Assembly: GCF_004209775.1 (NCBI RefSeq)
Contig: NZ_CP035914.1
Span: 186,001 to 250,000, forward strand
Length of the DNA: 64,000 nt
Source of the DNA: Synechococcus sp. WH 8101
Lineage (GTDB): Bacteria > Cyanobacteriota > Cyanobacteriia > PCC-6307 > Cyanobiaceae
Reading direction: 5' to 3'
This document shows positions 45,802 through 55,740 of this stretch, one piece after another; position 1 is the first letter of the stretch; the number at the start of each line of letters is the position of its first letter. Under the pieces are notes generated by a model. That model was not told where the DNA came from. It ran no database searches and was given only the letters and a program-made list of their open reading frames with translations. A program made the translations under genes and the position numbers.

Positions 45802-46977
45802 ATGACAGCAAGCACCCCCGCTTCAACCACTTCTCCCGCCAAAACCGCGCTGATCACCGGCATCACCGGCCAGGACGGCAGCTACCTGGCGGAGCTCCTG
45901 CTGGAGAAGGGCTACGTGGTGCATGGCATCAAGCGCCGGGCCAGCAGCTTCAACACCACCCGGATCGATCACCTCTACCAGGATCCCCACGAAAGCGATC
46001 CTCGCCTGGTGCTGCACTACGGCGACCTCACCGACAGCACCAACCTGATCCGGATCATCCAGCAGGTGCAGCCCGATGAGATTTACAACCTCGGCGCCCA
46101 GAGCCACGTGGCGGTGAGCTTTGAGGCGCCTGAATACACCGCCAATTCCGACGCGCTCGGCACCCTGCGGATCCTGGAGGCGGTGCGGATGCTGGGGCTC
46201 ACAGCCAAAACCCGCATCTACCAGGCCAGTACCAGCGAGCTCTACGGCTTGGTGCAGGAGGTGCCGCAGAAGGAGAGCACCCCCTTCTATCCACGTAGCC
46301 CCTACGGCGTGGCCAAGCTCTACGCCTACTGGATCACGGTGAACTACCGCGAGGCCTACGGGATGTATGCCTGCAACGGCATCCTGTTCAATCACGAGAG
46401 CCCGCGGCGCGGCGAGACTTTTGTGACCCGCAAGATCACCCGCGGCCTGGCGCGGATCGATGCAGGGCTGGAGCAGTGCCTGTTCATGGGCAACCTTGAC
46501 TCCCTGCGTGACTGGGGCCACGCCCGCGACTATGTGGAGATGCAGTGGCGCATGCTTCAGCAGGAAGGACCGCCGGAAGACTTCGTGATCGCCACCGGAC
46601 GGCAGGAATCGGTGCGGCGCTTCATTGAACTGGCCGCAGCTGAGCTGGGTTGGGGCGGCATCCAGTGGCAGGGCGAAGGCCTCCAGGAAACCGGCAGACG
46701 TGCCGACACGGGCGAGGTGGTGGTGCGCATCGACCCTCGCTACTTCCGCCCGGCGGAGGTCGAAACCTTGCTGGGTGATCCCACCAGGGCCAAGGAGAAG
46801 CTGGGCTGGACCCCCACCACCACCCTGGAAGAACTGGTGGCCGAGATGGTGGCTGCTGACCGTGAGGACGCCAAGAAAGAGGCCTACCTCAAACGCAAGG
46901 GCTTTCAGGTGGTGGGCTCGATGGAGAACCCGCCGACGAACCCTGAAGCGATCAAGGCGGCTGGAGGGGCTGCGTGA
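45802..46977 (+). CDS. gmd: GDP-mannose 4,6-dehydratase
   Basis: 391 residues from ATG at 45802 ([10 protein letters not shown]). The open frame extends 15 codons upstream but a family-typical start lies just before [14 protein letters not shown]. It makes GDP-4-keto-6-deoxymannose, the precursor of GDP-L-fucose and GDP-rhamnose. Marks are [19 protein letters not shown] near 33, [22 protein letters not shown], the catalytic [10 protein letters not shown] and [16 protein letters not shown]. The final stop overlaps fcl by 4 bp (GTGA), so the two form a GDP-fucose operon. Confidence 0.96.
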   Translation: MTASTPASTTSPAKTALITGITGQDGSYLAELLLEKGYVVHGIKRRASSFNTTRIDHLYQDPHESDPRLVLHYGDLTDSTNLIRIIQQVQPDEIYNLGAQSHVAVSFEAPEYTANSDALGTLRILEAVRMLGLTAKTRIYQASTSELYGLVQEVPQKESTPFYPRSPYGVAKLYAYWITVNYREAYGMYACNGILFNHESPRRGETFVTRKITRGLARIDAGLEQCLFMGNLDSLRDWGHARDYVEMQWRMLQQEGPPEDFVIATGRQESVRRFIELAAAELGWGGIQWQGEGLQETGRRADTGEVVVRIDPRYFRPAEVETLLGDPTRAKEKLGWTPTTTLEELVAEMVAADREDAKKEAYLKRKGFQVVGSMENPPTNPEAIKAAGGAA

Positions 46978-47945
46978 ACTCCCTGATCACCCCCGCCGAC
47001 CGCATCTTCGTGGCTGGCCACCGCGGCATGGCCGGCAGCGCCATCTGCCGCGCCCTCGAGCGCGCCGGCTTCCACCAACTGCTCACCGCCAGCCGCTCTG
47101 AGCTCGACCTGCTCGATGGCCCTGCCGTGGAAGCCTGGTTCGCCAAACACCAACCCACGGTGGTGGTGCTCGCCGCAGCAAAAGTGGGCGGCATTCAAGC
47201 CAACAGCAGCTCTCCGGCGGACTTTCTGCTGGAGAACCTCAAGATTCAGACCCAGGTGATCGAAACGGCCTGGCGCTCTGGGGTGCGGCGGCTGTTGTTT
47301 CTGGGAAGCAGCTGCATCTACCCCAAGTTCGCCGAGCAGCCGATCCGAGAAGAGGCGCTGCTCACCGGAGCGCTGGAGCCCACCAATGAGTGGTATGCAA
47401 TCGCCAAGATCGCCGGCATCAAGCTGTGCGAGGCGCTGCGGTTGCAGCACGGCTTTGATGCGATCAGCCTGATGCCCACCAATCTGTATGGGCCGGGTGA
47501 CAACTACCACCCCACCAACAGCCACGTGCTGCCGGCGCTGATCCGCCGCTTCCATGAGGCCGCGGAAGCTAACGCCCCAAGCGTGACCTGCTGGGGCACC
47601 GGTTCACCGCTCCGCGAATTCCTGCATGTGGACGACCTCGGCGAGGCCTGCGTGTTTGCTCTGGAGCACTGGAGCCCGGCCCTAGGTGAGCTCACCTATC
47701 TGAATGTCGGCACCGGCAAAGATCTGAGCATCCGCGAGCTGGCGGAGGCGGTGGCCACCGCCACGGGCTACCAAGGCGCGATCCACTGGGACAGCAGCAA
47801 GCCTGACGGCACCCCGAAGAAACAGCTGGACGTGACCCGCCTGGCCGCCCTCGGTTGGCGGGCTCGGATTTCCCTTGCAGAAGGTCTGGCGAGCACTGTG
47901 GCGCTGTTTCGCGAGGAGCATGCGCAGCTGCTGGTGCGGCTCTAG
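46974..47945 (+). CDS. fcl: GDP-L-fucose synthase (GDP-4-keto-6-deoxymannose epimerase/reductase)
   Basis: 323 residues from GTG at the gmd stop (GTGA). It converts the Gmd product to GDP-L-fucose with NADPH. The Rossmann loop is [17 protein letters not shown] (12-28). [16 protein letters not shown] and the catalytic [15 protein letters not shown] follow, then [15 protein letters not shown] and [15 protein letters not shown]. All are in family order and length is typical. It is followed after 35 bp by the ABC exporter at 47981. No fucosyltransferase can be named from sequence. Confidence 0.95.
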   Translation: MNSLITPADRIFVAGHRGMAGSAICRALERAGFHQLLTASRSELDLLDGPAVEAWFAKHQPTVVVLAAAKVGGIQANSSSPADFLLENLKIQTQVIETAWRSGVRRLLFLGSSCIYPKFAEQPIREEALLTGALEPTNEWYAIAKIAGIKLCEALRLQHGFDAISLMPTNLYGPGDNYHPTNSHVLPALIRRFHEAAEANAPSVTCWGTGSPLREFLHVDDLGEACVFALEHWSPALGELTYLNVGTGKDLSIRELAEAVATATGYQGAIHWDSSKPDGTPKKQLDVTRLAALGWRARISLAEGLASTVALFREEHAQLLVRL

Positions 47946-47980
47946 GGATGGCGATCGACATTCTTGTTACCTGAGCGTTG

Positions 47981-49780
47981 ATGACACAGCCTTTGCCCAA
48001 TCAAGACCAACCCCAATCCACCCGCAATTTGCTACTTGGCATCTGGGGCCACCTAAGCCGGCGGCGGCGCATCCAGCTGGGGTTGCTAGTGGTGGTGATG
48101 CTGGCCAGTGGTGGCGCGGAGCTGGTGTCTCTGGGATCGGTGCTCCCATTCCTCGCGGTACTCAGTGACCCTGAGCCGCTGTGGCAGCAGCCATTCATCC
48201 AGGTGCTGGCGGCGCGGCTGGGCTTTACGGCGGCGAGCGATCTGCTGCTGCCGGCCACGTTTTCGTTTGCAGCGGCAGCAGTGCTAGCGGCGCTGGTTCG
48301 GCTGACGAACCTGTGGCTGAATGGCCGCCTGGCGGCGGCGGTGGGCTCTGATCTGAGCTGTGAGGCATACCGACGCACGCTGTATCAGCCTTACTTAGTG
48401 CATGTGCAGCGCAACAGCTCGGCGGTGATCACGGGCACCACCACCCATATCGGAAGAACGGTGGTGGCGCTCACTTCACTGCTGCAATTGATCACGGCGG
48501 TGGTCGTGGTGTTAGGGCTGCTCACGGGTCTGCTTCTGATCGATTGGACGGTGGCGATGGGGGCGGCGGCGCTCTTTGGCAGTGTGTATGGGCTGCTGGC
48601 AATCACGGCGCGACAGGAGCTGAGCCGAAACGGCCAACGGATCGCCGCAGCCGCGAAGCAGCAGATCAAAGCGCTGCAGGAAGGGCTGGGGGCGATCCGT
48701 GATGTGCTGCTCGATGGCAACCAGCACACTTATGTTGAGATCTATCGCCAGGCGGACCGACCGCAGCGGCAGCTGCTGGCCAAGAACCAGTTTCTCGGTG
48801 CGTTCCCCCGCTATGCGGTGGAGGCCTTGGGTCTGGTGGCGATTGCCCTTGTGGGTGGTTTGCTGGTGCTCCAGCAGGGCGCTGGCGCTCCGGTGATTCC
48901 GCTGCTGGGGGGGCTTGCGTTGGGGGCTCAACGGTTGCTGCCGGCTTTGCAGCAGGTGTATCGCAGTTGGTCGAGTCTCAAAGGCTTCGATGCCGATGTG
49001 GCTGGGGTGCTGACCATGCTCAAACAGCCCCTGCCCGAGCACGCGCCGGTGGCTCAGAAGCTGCTCCTGCGCCAGGTCATCCAGCTTGTGGGCGTGCGCT
49101 TCCGCTATGGCCCGGACCAGCCTGAGGTGCTGCGCGACCTGAATTTAGAGATTCGCCGCGGCGAACGCATCGGCCTAATCGGAAGCACTGGGAGCGGTAA
49201 GAGCACCTCGGTAGACCTGTTGATGGGTCTTCTAGAACCCACCCAAGGGCAAATGATGGTGGATGGGATTGATTTGCACGATCCCGCCCATCCGGACCGC
49301 CTGTCGGCGTGGCGGGAGGCGATCGCCCACGTGCCCCAGAGCATTTATTTAGCCGACAGTTCGATCGCCGAGAACATCGCCTTTGGTGTGCCCAAAAGCC
49401 AGATCGATCTTGAACGAGTGAAAAAGGCCGCTGCTCACGCCAAGATCGCCAGTTTTATTGAATCAAGCCCAGATGGGTACGAGAGCTTTGTTGGTGAGCG
49501 GGGTATCCGACTCAGTGGTGGCCAGCGGCAGCGTCTTGGTATTGCCAGAGCTCTTTACAAAGAAGCTCCTGTATTGGTTTTGGATGAAGCCACAAGTGCT
49601 TTAGACACCCGCACTGAGGAAACAGTTATGGAAGCCATCAACTCCCTGAGTGAATCGCTTACTGTGATCATGATTGCTCATCGCCTAAGTACACTCGAAA
49701 GTTGTGATCGAGTAATTCGGCTTGAACAAGGGGTCGTTTCGGAAGATGGTCCCCCAAAGCAGGTTCTGTCTTTAGCTTAA
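47981..49780 (+). CDS. ABC exporter, fused permease and ATPase (second copy)
   Basis: 599 residues from ATG at 47981 (an in-frame TTG one codon earlier is less likely). Six hydrophobic helices cover about 20-320, then the ATPase has Walker A GSTGSGKSTSVDLLM near 400, signature LSGGQRQRLGIARALY near 510 and Walker B VLVLDEATSALD near 530. Like the exporter at 6096 it is a half-transporter of the MsbA/PglK class and likely flips a lipid-linked glycan. It sits between the GDP-fucose genes and the pseudaminic acid genes, so cargo with those sugars is a guess. Codon use turns AT-richer in its 3' end, towards pseB. Confidence 0.92.
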   Translation: MTQPLPNQDQPQSTRNLLLGIWGHLSRRRRIQLGLLVVVMLASGGAELVSLGSVLPFLAVLSDPEPLWQQPFIQVLAARLGFTAASDLLLPATFSFAAAAVLAALVRLTNLWLNGRLAAAVGSDLSCEAYRRTLYQPYLVHVQRNSSAVITGTTTHIGRTVVALTSLLQLITAVVVVLGLLTGLLLIDWTVAMGAAALFGSVYGLLAITARQELSRNGQRIAAAAKQQIKALQEGLGAIRDVLLDGNQHTYVEIYRQADRPQRQLLAKNQFLGAFPRYAVEALGLVAIALVGGLLVLQQGAGAPVIPLLGGLALGAQRLLPALQQVYRSWSSLKGFDADVAGVLTMLKQPLPEHAPVAQKLLLRQVIQLVGVRFRYGPDQPEVLRDLNLEIRRGERIGLIGSTGSGKSTSVDLLMGLLEPTQGQMMVDGIDLHDPAHPDRLSAWREAIAHVPQSIYLADSSIAENIAFGVPKSQIDLERVKKAAAHAKIASFIESSPDGYESFVGERGIRLSGGQRQRLGIARALYKEAPVLVLDEATSALDTRTEETVMEAINSLSESLTVIMIAHRLSTLESCDRVIRLEQGVVSEDGPPKQVLSLA

Positions 49781-49813
49781 TCAAGTTCATTTCCTCCTCT
49801 AGATTTTCGTCTG

Positions 49814-50833
49814 ATGCCTTTTAATTCGAATTCTCGTCTATTAATTACTGGGGGTACAGGCAGTTTTGGCAAAGCGTTCATTGCCGCTGTCTTAGAGCGA
49901 TTCCCGGATATCTGTCGCATCGCCGTGTATAGCCGTGATGAGCTGAAGCAGTGGGAGCTTCAGCAATTATTCCCACAAGATCAGTATCCTCAGCTTCGTT
50001 TCTTTCTTGGTGATGTTCGTGATCGAGATCGGCTCAGGCGTTCTCTCGAGCGAGTGGATACTGTTGTGCATGCTGCAGCGCTCAAGCAAGTTCCTGCTGC
50101 TGAATACAACCCAATGGAATTTGTTAATACCAATGTTTTAGGTGCAGAAAATCTTGTTCAAGCTTGCCTGGACATGGATGTAAAGAGAGTTGTGGCTTTG
50201 AGTACTGACAAGGCTGCGGCTCCCATTAATCTTTATGGGGCTACGAAGCTATGCTCCGATAAGTTATTTATCGCGGCCAACAACATAAAGGGTAACCGCG
50301 ATTTGCGCTTTTCAGTGGTGCGCTATGGAAATGTTATGGGCTCGCGCGGTTCAGTGATACCTTTCTTTCTTGAGAAAGCGAAAACGGGTGTATTGCCAAT
50401 TACTGATGCTGCGATGACTCGCTTCAATATTTCTTTGAGTGAGGGCGTAGAGATGGTGCTTTGGGCATTAGAGAACGCCTTGGGTGGTGAGGTATTGGTT
50501 CCCAAGATTCCTAGCTATCGAATCACTGATGTGGCCGAGGCAATTGGCCCTAGCTGTGACAAGCCAATTGTTGGCATCAGGCCTGGCGAGAAGATCCACG
50601 AAGAAATGATCACGGCTTCCGACAGCTTTACATCGATTGATCTAGGGGCTTATTACGCCATTCTGCCTAGCGATGGACGGGTGCAGGAGCGTTATCAGGA
50701 GGCAGGAATCAGCAGCGTCGCCGTGCCTTCGGGATTTGCATATAACTCAGGCTCCAATACCGACTTTCTTAATGTCGAGCAACTACGGGATCTGATCCGT
50801 GAGCATGTGGATCCTGCCTTCGCACCGGTATGA
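49814..50833 (+). CDS. pseB: UDP-N-acetylglucosamine 4,6-dehydratase (inverting)
   Basis: 339 residues. First step of CMP-pseudaminic acid synthesis: C6 dehydration of UDP-GlcNAc with C5 inversion. The Rossmann loop is ITGGTGSFGKAFIAAVL (11-27), then VYSRDELKQWE, HAAALKQVPAAEYNP, STDKAAAPINLYGATK (TDKA catalytic block plus YxxxK) and RYGNVMGSRGSVIPFF, matching PseB/FlaA1. It begins the 7-gene Pse run, 33 bp after the exporter, and overlaps pseC by 4 bp. GC content is lower than in the upstream region, as if acquired separately. Confidence 0.95.
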   Translation: MPFNSNSRLLITGGTGSFGKAFIAAVLERFPDICRIAVYSRDELKQWELQQLFPQDQYPQLRFFLGDVRDRDRLRRSLERVDTVVHAAALKQVPAAEYNPMEFVNTNVLGAENLVQACLDMDVKRVVALSTDKAAAPINLYGATKLCSDKLFIAANNIKGNRDLRFSVVRYGNVMGSRGSVIPFFLEKAKTGVLPITDAAMTRFNISLSEGVEMVLWALENALGGEVLVPKIPSYRITDVAEAIGPSCDKPIVGIRPGEKIHEEMITASDSFTSIDLGAYYAILPSDGRVQERYQEAGISSVAVPSGFAYNSGSNTDFLNVEQLRDLIREHVDPAFAPV

Positions 50834-52029
50834 GCAGCGTCCCGAAGGCCTTCATCCCCTACGGCCGACAAACGATCTCAGAAGCAGACATCGCTGTTGT
50901 TGAGGCTGTTCTGCGTAGCCCTTTTCTTACCCAGGGCCCTGCAATTCCGGCCTTCGAGAAAGCAGTTGCTAACAAAGTTGGCGCTGCTCATGGCGTCGCG
51001 GTGAACAGTGCCACCAGCGCCCTGCATATTGCCTGCCTGGCGCTGGGGCTGTGCCCCGGTGATCGTCTCTGGACATCGCCGATCACCTTTGTGGCTTCTG
51101 CCAATTGCGGTCGCTACTGCGGCGCTGAAGTTGATTTTGTCGACATCGATCCCGCCACTGGGTTGATGAGTGTGACGGCACTGGAGCAGAAGTTGCAGCT
51201 GGCCGAGAGGGAAGGAACCCTGCCGAAGGTTGTGGTGCCAGTTCATCTCACGGGCAGCAGCTGCGATATGGCAGTGATCGGATCATTGGCCGAGCGCTAT
51301 GGATTTGAAGTTCTGGAGGATGCCAGCCATGCCATCGGCGGCCAATACCAAGGTGAGCCGGTGGGCAACTGCCGTTACAGCGCCATCACGGTGTTCAGTT
51401 TTCATCCGGTGAAGATCATCACCACTGGCGAGGGCGGGTTAGCCACTACTAATGATCAGAGACTGGCCCAGCTCATGACTGAGCTCCGCAGTCACGGCAT
51501 CGTGCGCGATGCCGAGCGCTTTGAGCAACCTGCTGTTGGCCCGTGGGTCTACGAGCAGCAGCAGTTGGGCTTCAATTACCGCATGACAGATCTTCAAGCT
51601 GCCTTGGGTCTCAGCCAGTTGGAGCGGCTTGATGAGATCGTGGCCGAGCGCAACCGACAGTTGCAGCAGTACATGGAACTGCTGGCTGAACTGCCTGTTC
51701 AACTGCTTGAGGTTCCAAAGGATGTGCTCAGTTCAGTGCATCTGGCCGTGATCCGTCTGCAGCAGGCCACAGCCCAGCAACATCGGCAGGTTTTTGAAGG
51801 GCTTCGGGCAGCCGGTATCGGCGTGCAGCTCCACTACAGCGCAGTGCATCTCCAGCCTTATTACAGGGAGTTGGGCTTTGCCGAAGGGCAATTTCCCGAA
51901 GCTGAGGCTTATGCAAGTAGTGCAATCAGTCTTCCTTTATTCCCTGGTCTTAGCCCTACGGATCAGCAACGTGTAGCAACTGAATTAGAGGAGCAATTGC
52001 GTGCTTTTGCGCCGGAGTTGATGGCATGA
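50830..52029 (+). CDS. pseC: UDP-4-keto-6-deoxy-N-acetylaltrosamine aminotransferase
   Basis: 399 residues, ATG at 50830 (overlap ATGA with pseB). A PLP-dependent DegT/DnrJ/EryC1-family enzyme, second step of the Pse route. The PLP lysine lies in FSFHPVKIITTGEGG near residue 200, with SATSALHIACLALGL and PVHLTGSSCDMAVI upstream and DASHAIGGQYQG before it. The frame keeps the family length. It overlaps pseF by 4 bp. The product amine would be acetylated by the PseH domain encoded at 53415. Confidence 0.94.
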   Translation: MSSVPKAFIPYGRQTISEADIAVVEAVLRSPFLTQGPAIPAFEKAVANKVGAAHGVAVNSATSALHIACLALGLCPGDRLWTSPITFVASANCGRYCGAEVDFVDIDPATGLMSVTALEQKLQLAEREGTLPKVVVPVHLTGSSCDMAVIGSLAERYGFEVLEDASHAIGGQYQGEPVGNCRYSAITVFSFHPVKIITTGEGGLATTNDQRLAQLMTELRSHGIVRDAERFEQPAVGPWVYEQQQLGFNYRMTDLQAALGLSQLERLDEIVAERNRQLQQYMELLAELPVQLLEVPKDVLSSVHLAVIRLQQATAQQHRQVFEGLRAAGIGVQLHYSAVHLQPYYRELGFAEGQFPEAEAYASSAISLPLFPGLSPTDQQRVATELEEQLRAFAPELMA

Positions 52030-52724
52030 AACTCTGTGTGATTCCTGCTCGTGGGGGTAGTAAACGAATTCCACGGAAAAATATTCGTGAGTTTTGCGGT
52101 AAACCGATGATCGCTTGGTCAATCGAGGCAGCTCAAGCGAGTGGTTGCTTTGATCAGATCATTGTTTCCACCGATGATGCAGAGATTGAGGATGTGGCAC
52201 ACCAGTGCGGTGCGAAAGTTCCCTTTATGCGTCCAGCAAAGCTTGCTAATGATTTTGCGGGCACCACGCCGGTTATCGCTCATGCCGTCAAGTGGCATCA
52301 AGATCATGGTCATGAGCTTGCAGCGGTCTGCTGCTTGTACGCAACTGCACCTTTCGTTGCACCTGATGACATCAAAAGAGGGCTGGACTCGCTTGCGGAA
52401 TTAACTCCTAATCGCTTTGTGTTTACGGCCACTGCCTATGCCTCACCAATTCAGCGAGCATTGAAGATCGAACTGGATTCGGGAATAGCTCGTATGTGGC
52501 AGCCAGACCAATTCAGCCAGCGCAGTCAGGATCTTCAGCCTGCTTATCACGATGCTGGCCAGTTCTATTGGGGGCGCCCCCAAGCTTGGCTGAGCTCTGA
52601 AAACCTGTTCGAAGGCAGCAAGCCTTTGCTTCTGCCCCGGTGGCGCGTTCAAGACATTGACACCGAAGACGACTGGACCCGAGCCGAATTGATGCGACGG
52701 GCTCTGACTGAAGTGGGGGGCTGA
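52026..52724 (+). CDS. pseF: CMP-pseudaminic acid synthetase (cytidylyltransferase)
   Basis: 232 residues. It activates free pseudaminic acid with CTP. The N-terminal CTP-binding motif IPARGGSKRIPRKNIREF (6-23) is characteristic of the acylneuraminate cytidylyltransferase family, followed by KPMIAWSIEAA, IIVSTDDAEIEDVA and CLYATAPFVAPDDI. The pathway context (pseB, pseC, pseG/H, pseI) makes PseF rather than NeuA or LegF the best call. It is followed 7 bp later by the PIG-L deacetylase. Confidence 0.93.
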   Translation: MKLCVIPARGGSKRIPRKNIREFCGKPMIAWSIEAAQASGCFDQIIVSTDDAEIEDVAHQCGAKVPFMRPAKLANDFAGTTPVIAHAVKWHQDHGHELAAVCCLYATAPFVAPDDIKRGLDSLAELTPNRFVFTATAYASPIQRALKIELDSGIARMWQPDQFSQRSQDLQPAYHDAGQFYWGRPQAWLSSENLFEGSKPLLLPRWRVQDIDTEDDWTRAELMRRALTEVGG

Positions 52725-52731
52725 TCCTGAA

Positions 52732-53418
52732 ATGTCACGTGTCCTCGTTGTTGCCGCCCATCCCGACGATGAAGTTCTCGGTTGCGGTGGCACCATTGCT
52801 CGCCATGCCGATGCGGGCGATCAAGTGCAGGTGCTAATCGTCGCGGAGGGCTCAACGTCACGCCAGCAAAAGCGCGATCGAGCCCATGTTCGAGATGAGC
52901 TTTCAGCCCTTGCTGAAGCGGCTCAAACGGCTGGATCGATCCTCGGTGCAGCAGGGGTTGAGCTCCTGGATCTTCCTGATAACCGCTTGGATTCCTTCGA
53001 TCGTCTGGATCTCATCAAGCGCATTGAAGAATGCGTTGAGCGCCATCAACCCGAGTGTGTGTACGTGCATCATGCAGGTGATGTGAATGTGGACCATCGC
53101 CGATTGCATGAGGCGGTGGTGACGGCATGCAGGTCTACGCCGGGTCATGTGGTGAAGCGTTTGCTCAGTTTTGAGGTGGCCAGCAGCACGGAATGGCAGC
53201 CACCGGGCTCTGCCCCGGCCTTCCAGCCCAACTGGTTTGTGGATATTTCAGATCAATGGGAGCGCAAACGGGAAGCTCTGATGGCCTACTCAAGCGAAAT
53301 GCGCGACTGGCCCCATGCCCGCTCCCTTGAGGCTGTAGAGCACTTAGCACGCTGGCGCGGTGCGCAGGTGGGCGTCGAGGCAGCGGAAGCGTTTTGCCTG
53401 CTGCGGCAGCTGATATGA
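52732..53418 (+). CDS. PIG-L/LmbE-family deacetylase
   Basis: 228 residues. Zinc-dependent amidohydrolase of the PIG-L family, which removes N-acetyl groups from sugars. The metal-binding motifs are AAHPDDEVLGCGGTIARH (8-25) and VHHAGDVNVDHRRLHEAVV near 104. It overlaps the pseG-pseH fusion by 4 bp. It is not part of the basic Pse route. Here it sits with two formyltransferases, so removing an N-acetyl before N-formylation of the pseudaminic acid (or an intermediate) is an attractive role, but it is inference. Confidence 0.88.
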   Translation: MSRVLVVAAHPDDEVLGCGGTIARHADAGDQVQVLIVAEGSTSRQQKRDRAHVRDELSALAEAAQTAGSILGAAGVELLDLPDNRLDSFDRLDLIKRIEECVERHQPECVYVHHAGDVNVDHRRLHEAVVTACRSTPGHVVKRLLSFEVASSTEWQPPGSAPAFQPNWFVDISDQWERKREALMAYSSEMRDWPHARSLEAVEHLARWRGAQVGVEAAEAFCLLRQLI

Positions 53419-55079
53419 CACGCATCTTCATCCGTTGCGATGCATCTCTGCTGATCGGCAGTGGTCATGTGATGCGCTGCCGCACCTTGGCCCGAGAGCT
53501 GCAGCGCCGTGGTGCAGAGGTTTGTTTTTTATGTCGTCGCCAGCCCGGTGATCTGATCGGCCTGCTGGAGCAGGAGTTCCAGGTATTGGCCTTGCCCGAG
53601 CAGCCCTTGGTCGCCTGCGAAGGCTTGGAGGAAAGTGATCTTTATGGTGCCTGGCTTGGTTGTACTCAGGAGCAGGATGCCGCCCAGTGCCTTGAGGTTC
53701 TTGCTGTAGCCGGGTTCAACGGCATTAGCTGGATCGTGGCAGACCACTACGGCCTGGATGCCAGCTGGGAATCGCAACTGCTAACGGGTTTGTCTGGAAG
53801 TGATGCAGCTCCGAAGCTCCTGGTGATCGATGACTTGGCCGATCGGCCTCACCAGGCTGATCTATTGCTGGATCAGAACTTCTTTGGTGAGGCCACCCAT
53901 CAGCGTTATCATGATCTGGTGCCGCCGCAGTGCCGCAAACTTCTAGGTCCCCATTACGCCCTGCTCGGCCCGGAATATGCCCAGCTGCATCCTCTGGTGG
54001 TGCCGCGCACCGAGCTGCGTCGGGTGCTTGTGTTCTTCGGGGGAGTGGATCCAGACAACCTCAGCGGTCGAGCGCTTGAGGCCTTGATGGATCCGGCGCT
54101 GGCGGATCTAGCGGTGGATGTGGTGCTCGGGCTTCATAGCCCCCACCGCCAGGCGGTGGCCGAGCTGGTGGCCCGTCGGCCCCACACCACCCTGCATGGA
54201 CCACTGCCGAGCTTGGCCGGATTAATCGCTCGCGCGGATCTTGCGATTGGCGCCGGTGGTGCCACCACGTGGGAAAGAGCCTGTCTTCGGCTTCCGAGCC
54301 TGGTGGTAACGATTGCATCAAATCAATTGCCTTTCTCAGAGGCCCTTGATCAGGCTGGCCATCTCCAGCTCTTGGGTGATGGGGCCAGCGTGGCTGCAGA
54401 GCAGATCCGCTCCGCGGTTTTGTCTCTGATGACTGAGCCAAAGCCTGGAAAAGCAGCTGCTGCACTCACTGATGGCTGGGGTGCACCACGCCTGGCAATG
54501 GCGATGCTGGGCCCCCAGGGGGCAATCAGTCTGCGACCAGCCATAACTGCCGACGAAGCCTTGCTGTTGCATTGGGCCAACGATCCTCAGGTGCGCGCCA
54601 ATAGCTTTTCGCCGGAGCCAATTGCACCAAAGGATCACCACCACTGGTTTCAGAAAGGTCTGACAGACCCGAACCGTCTCTTGCTGATCGCCACGACAGC
54701 AGACGGGTGTCCCATCGGCCAGATCCGCTTTGATCGACAGTCCGGCAGCGCTCAAGCTGATGGCAGTGAGGCTGCTGTTGATCTCTCTCTCGATCGTTGT
54801 GCCCGTGGGAATGGGTTGGCTGCTGCGCTGGTGCGCTTAGGTCTTCAAGCACTGGAACAAAACTGGGGTCCTTCTGTTGAGGCCGTCGCTGAGGTGCTCA
54901 CGTCCAACACCGCCAGCAATGCCTGCTTTGCGCGCGCTGGCTTCACGTCTGATTCAGAACTCCTTTCGGAGTCCCCCCCTAGCTCTCGGGCGGTGAAGCG
55001 TTGGCATTGGCGCCCGGCCGCATCACACTTCTCAGCGATCGTGGCAGTTGGCTCAATGCTTCTCTTCCAGATCGGATAA
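53415..55079 (+). CDS. pseG-pseH: PseG hydrolase fused to PseH acetyltransferase
   Basis: 554 residues. Residues 1-345 are PseG, which releases 2,4-diacetamido-2,4,6-trideoxyaltrose from UDP: FIRCDASLLIGSGHVMRCR near 5-23, VIDDLADRPHQADLLLDQNF and GAGGATTWERACLRLPSL. Residues 373-530 are a GNAT acetyltransferase like PseH (LRPAITADEALLLHWANDP, HHHWFQKGL, GNGLAAALV, SNTASNACFARAGF). The last 25 residues, WRPAASHFSAIVAVGSMLLF, are read through the start of the formyltransferase gene and probably do not belong to the fold. The ATG overlaps the PIG-L stop. Confidence 0.9.
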   Translation: MTRIFIRCDASLLIGSGHVMRCRTLARELQRRGAEVCFLCRRQPGDLIGLLEQEFQVLALPEQPLVACEGLEESDLYGAWLGCTQEQDAAQCLEVLAVAGFNGISWIVADHYGLDASWESQLLTGLSGSDAAPKLLVIDDLADRPHQADLLLDQNFFGEATHQRYHDLVPPQCRKLLGPHYALLGPEYAQLHPLVVPRTELRRVLVFFGGVDPDNLSGRALEALMDPALADLAVDVVLGLHSPHRQAVAELVARRPHTTLHGPLPSLAGLIARADLAIGAGGATTWERACLRLPSLVVTIASNQLPFSEALDQAGHLQLLGDGASVAAEQIRSAVLSLMTEPKPGKAAAALTDGWGAPRLAMAMLGPQGAISLRPAITADEALLLHWANDPQVRANSFSPEPIAPKDHHHWFQKGLTDPNRLLLIATTADGCPIGQIRFDRQSGSAQADGSEAAVDLSLDRCARGNGLAAALVRLGLQALEQNWGPSVEAVAEVLTSNTASNACFARAGFTSDSELLSESPPSSRAVKRWHWRPAASHFSAIVAVGSMLLFQIG

Positions 55080-55669
55080 CCGCGCTGTGGCAGTGGGGCC
55101 ATGCAGTGCGCTGGATCCACACTCCGTCAGCTCTAGGTGCAGGCGATGTCTGCCTGTTGCTGAGCTGCGGTCGTTTGTTCAATGCTGATTAATTGACGCT
55201 CCACCGCTACAACATGGTGGTGCATGAGAGCGCCCTGCCTCAGGGTCAGGGCTGGAGTCCGATGACCTGGCAGATCCTGGAGGGGGCCAGCTCCATCCCA
55301 ATCACCCTGTTTGAGGCTGCTGCTGATCTCGATGCCGGTCCCATCCACCTACAGCAGGAGATCGCGCTCCAGGGCCATGAGCTGGTGGATGAGTGGCGTG
55401 CCTTGCAAGCACGTGCCACCTTCGATCTCTGTTTGACCTGGTTTGATCGTCACCATGAGGTGGACAAGGCAGCTCAACCTCAGTGCGGTGATGTCAGCTT
55501 TTACCCCCGTCGCCGGCCGGCTGACTCCCGGTTGGATCCAGAGCTTTCCCTAGCGGAGCAGTTCAATGTGCTGCGGGTCGTCGACAACCAGCGTTATCCG
55601 GCGTTTTTCTATGCGCACGGCCGGCGCTACATCCTGAATTCTCAATCTGATTGCGCTGATGAGGGTTAA
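55001..55669 (+). pseudogene. Formyltransferase gene interrupted by an in-frame TAA
   Basis: A single open frame from about TTG 55001 to 55669 except for a TAA at 55190-55192. Before it: RITLLSDRGSWLNASLPDRI and DVCLLLSCGRLFNAD. After it: LTLHRYNMVVHESALPQGQG, GWSPMTWQILEG, then FEAAADLDAGPIHL and ELVDEWRALQARAT. The N-x-V-H-E-S-x-LP-G-Q-G and D-A-G-P-I motifs are those of formyl-transfer enzymes using N10-formyltetrahydrofolate. The expected residue at the stop is Gln (a CAA to TAA change). No frameshift is present. The start overlaps pseG-pseH by 79 bp. Recent nonsense mutation or a sequencing error; a re-initiated C-terminal half would lack the fold's first part. Confidence 0.78.
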
Positions 55670-55740
55670 CGGAATCCCCCTGCTTGTCATGATGAGCAAA
55701 TCGATTCCGTTGCTTGAGCATTGGGAATGATGTGCAACTG

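Noticed and set aside
55001-55669. Recoded stop (selenocysteine or pyrrolysine) in the formyltransferase
   Set aside because: The codon is TAA, which is not used for either; the family has Gln there and no hairpin element was seen.
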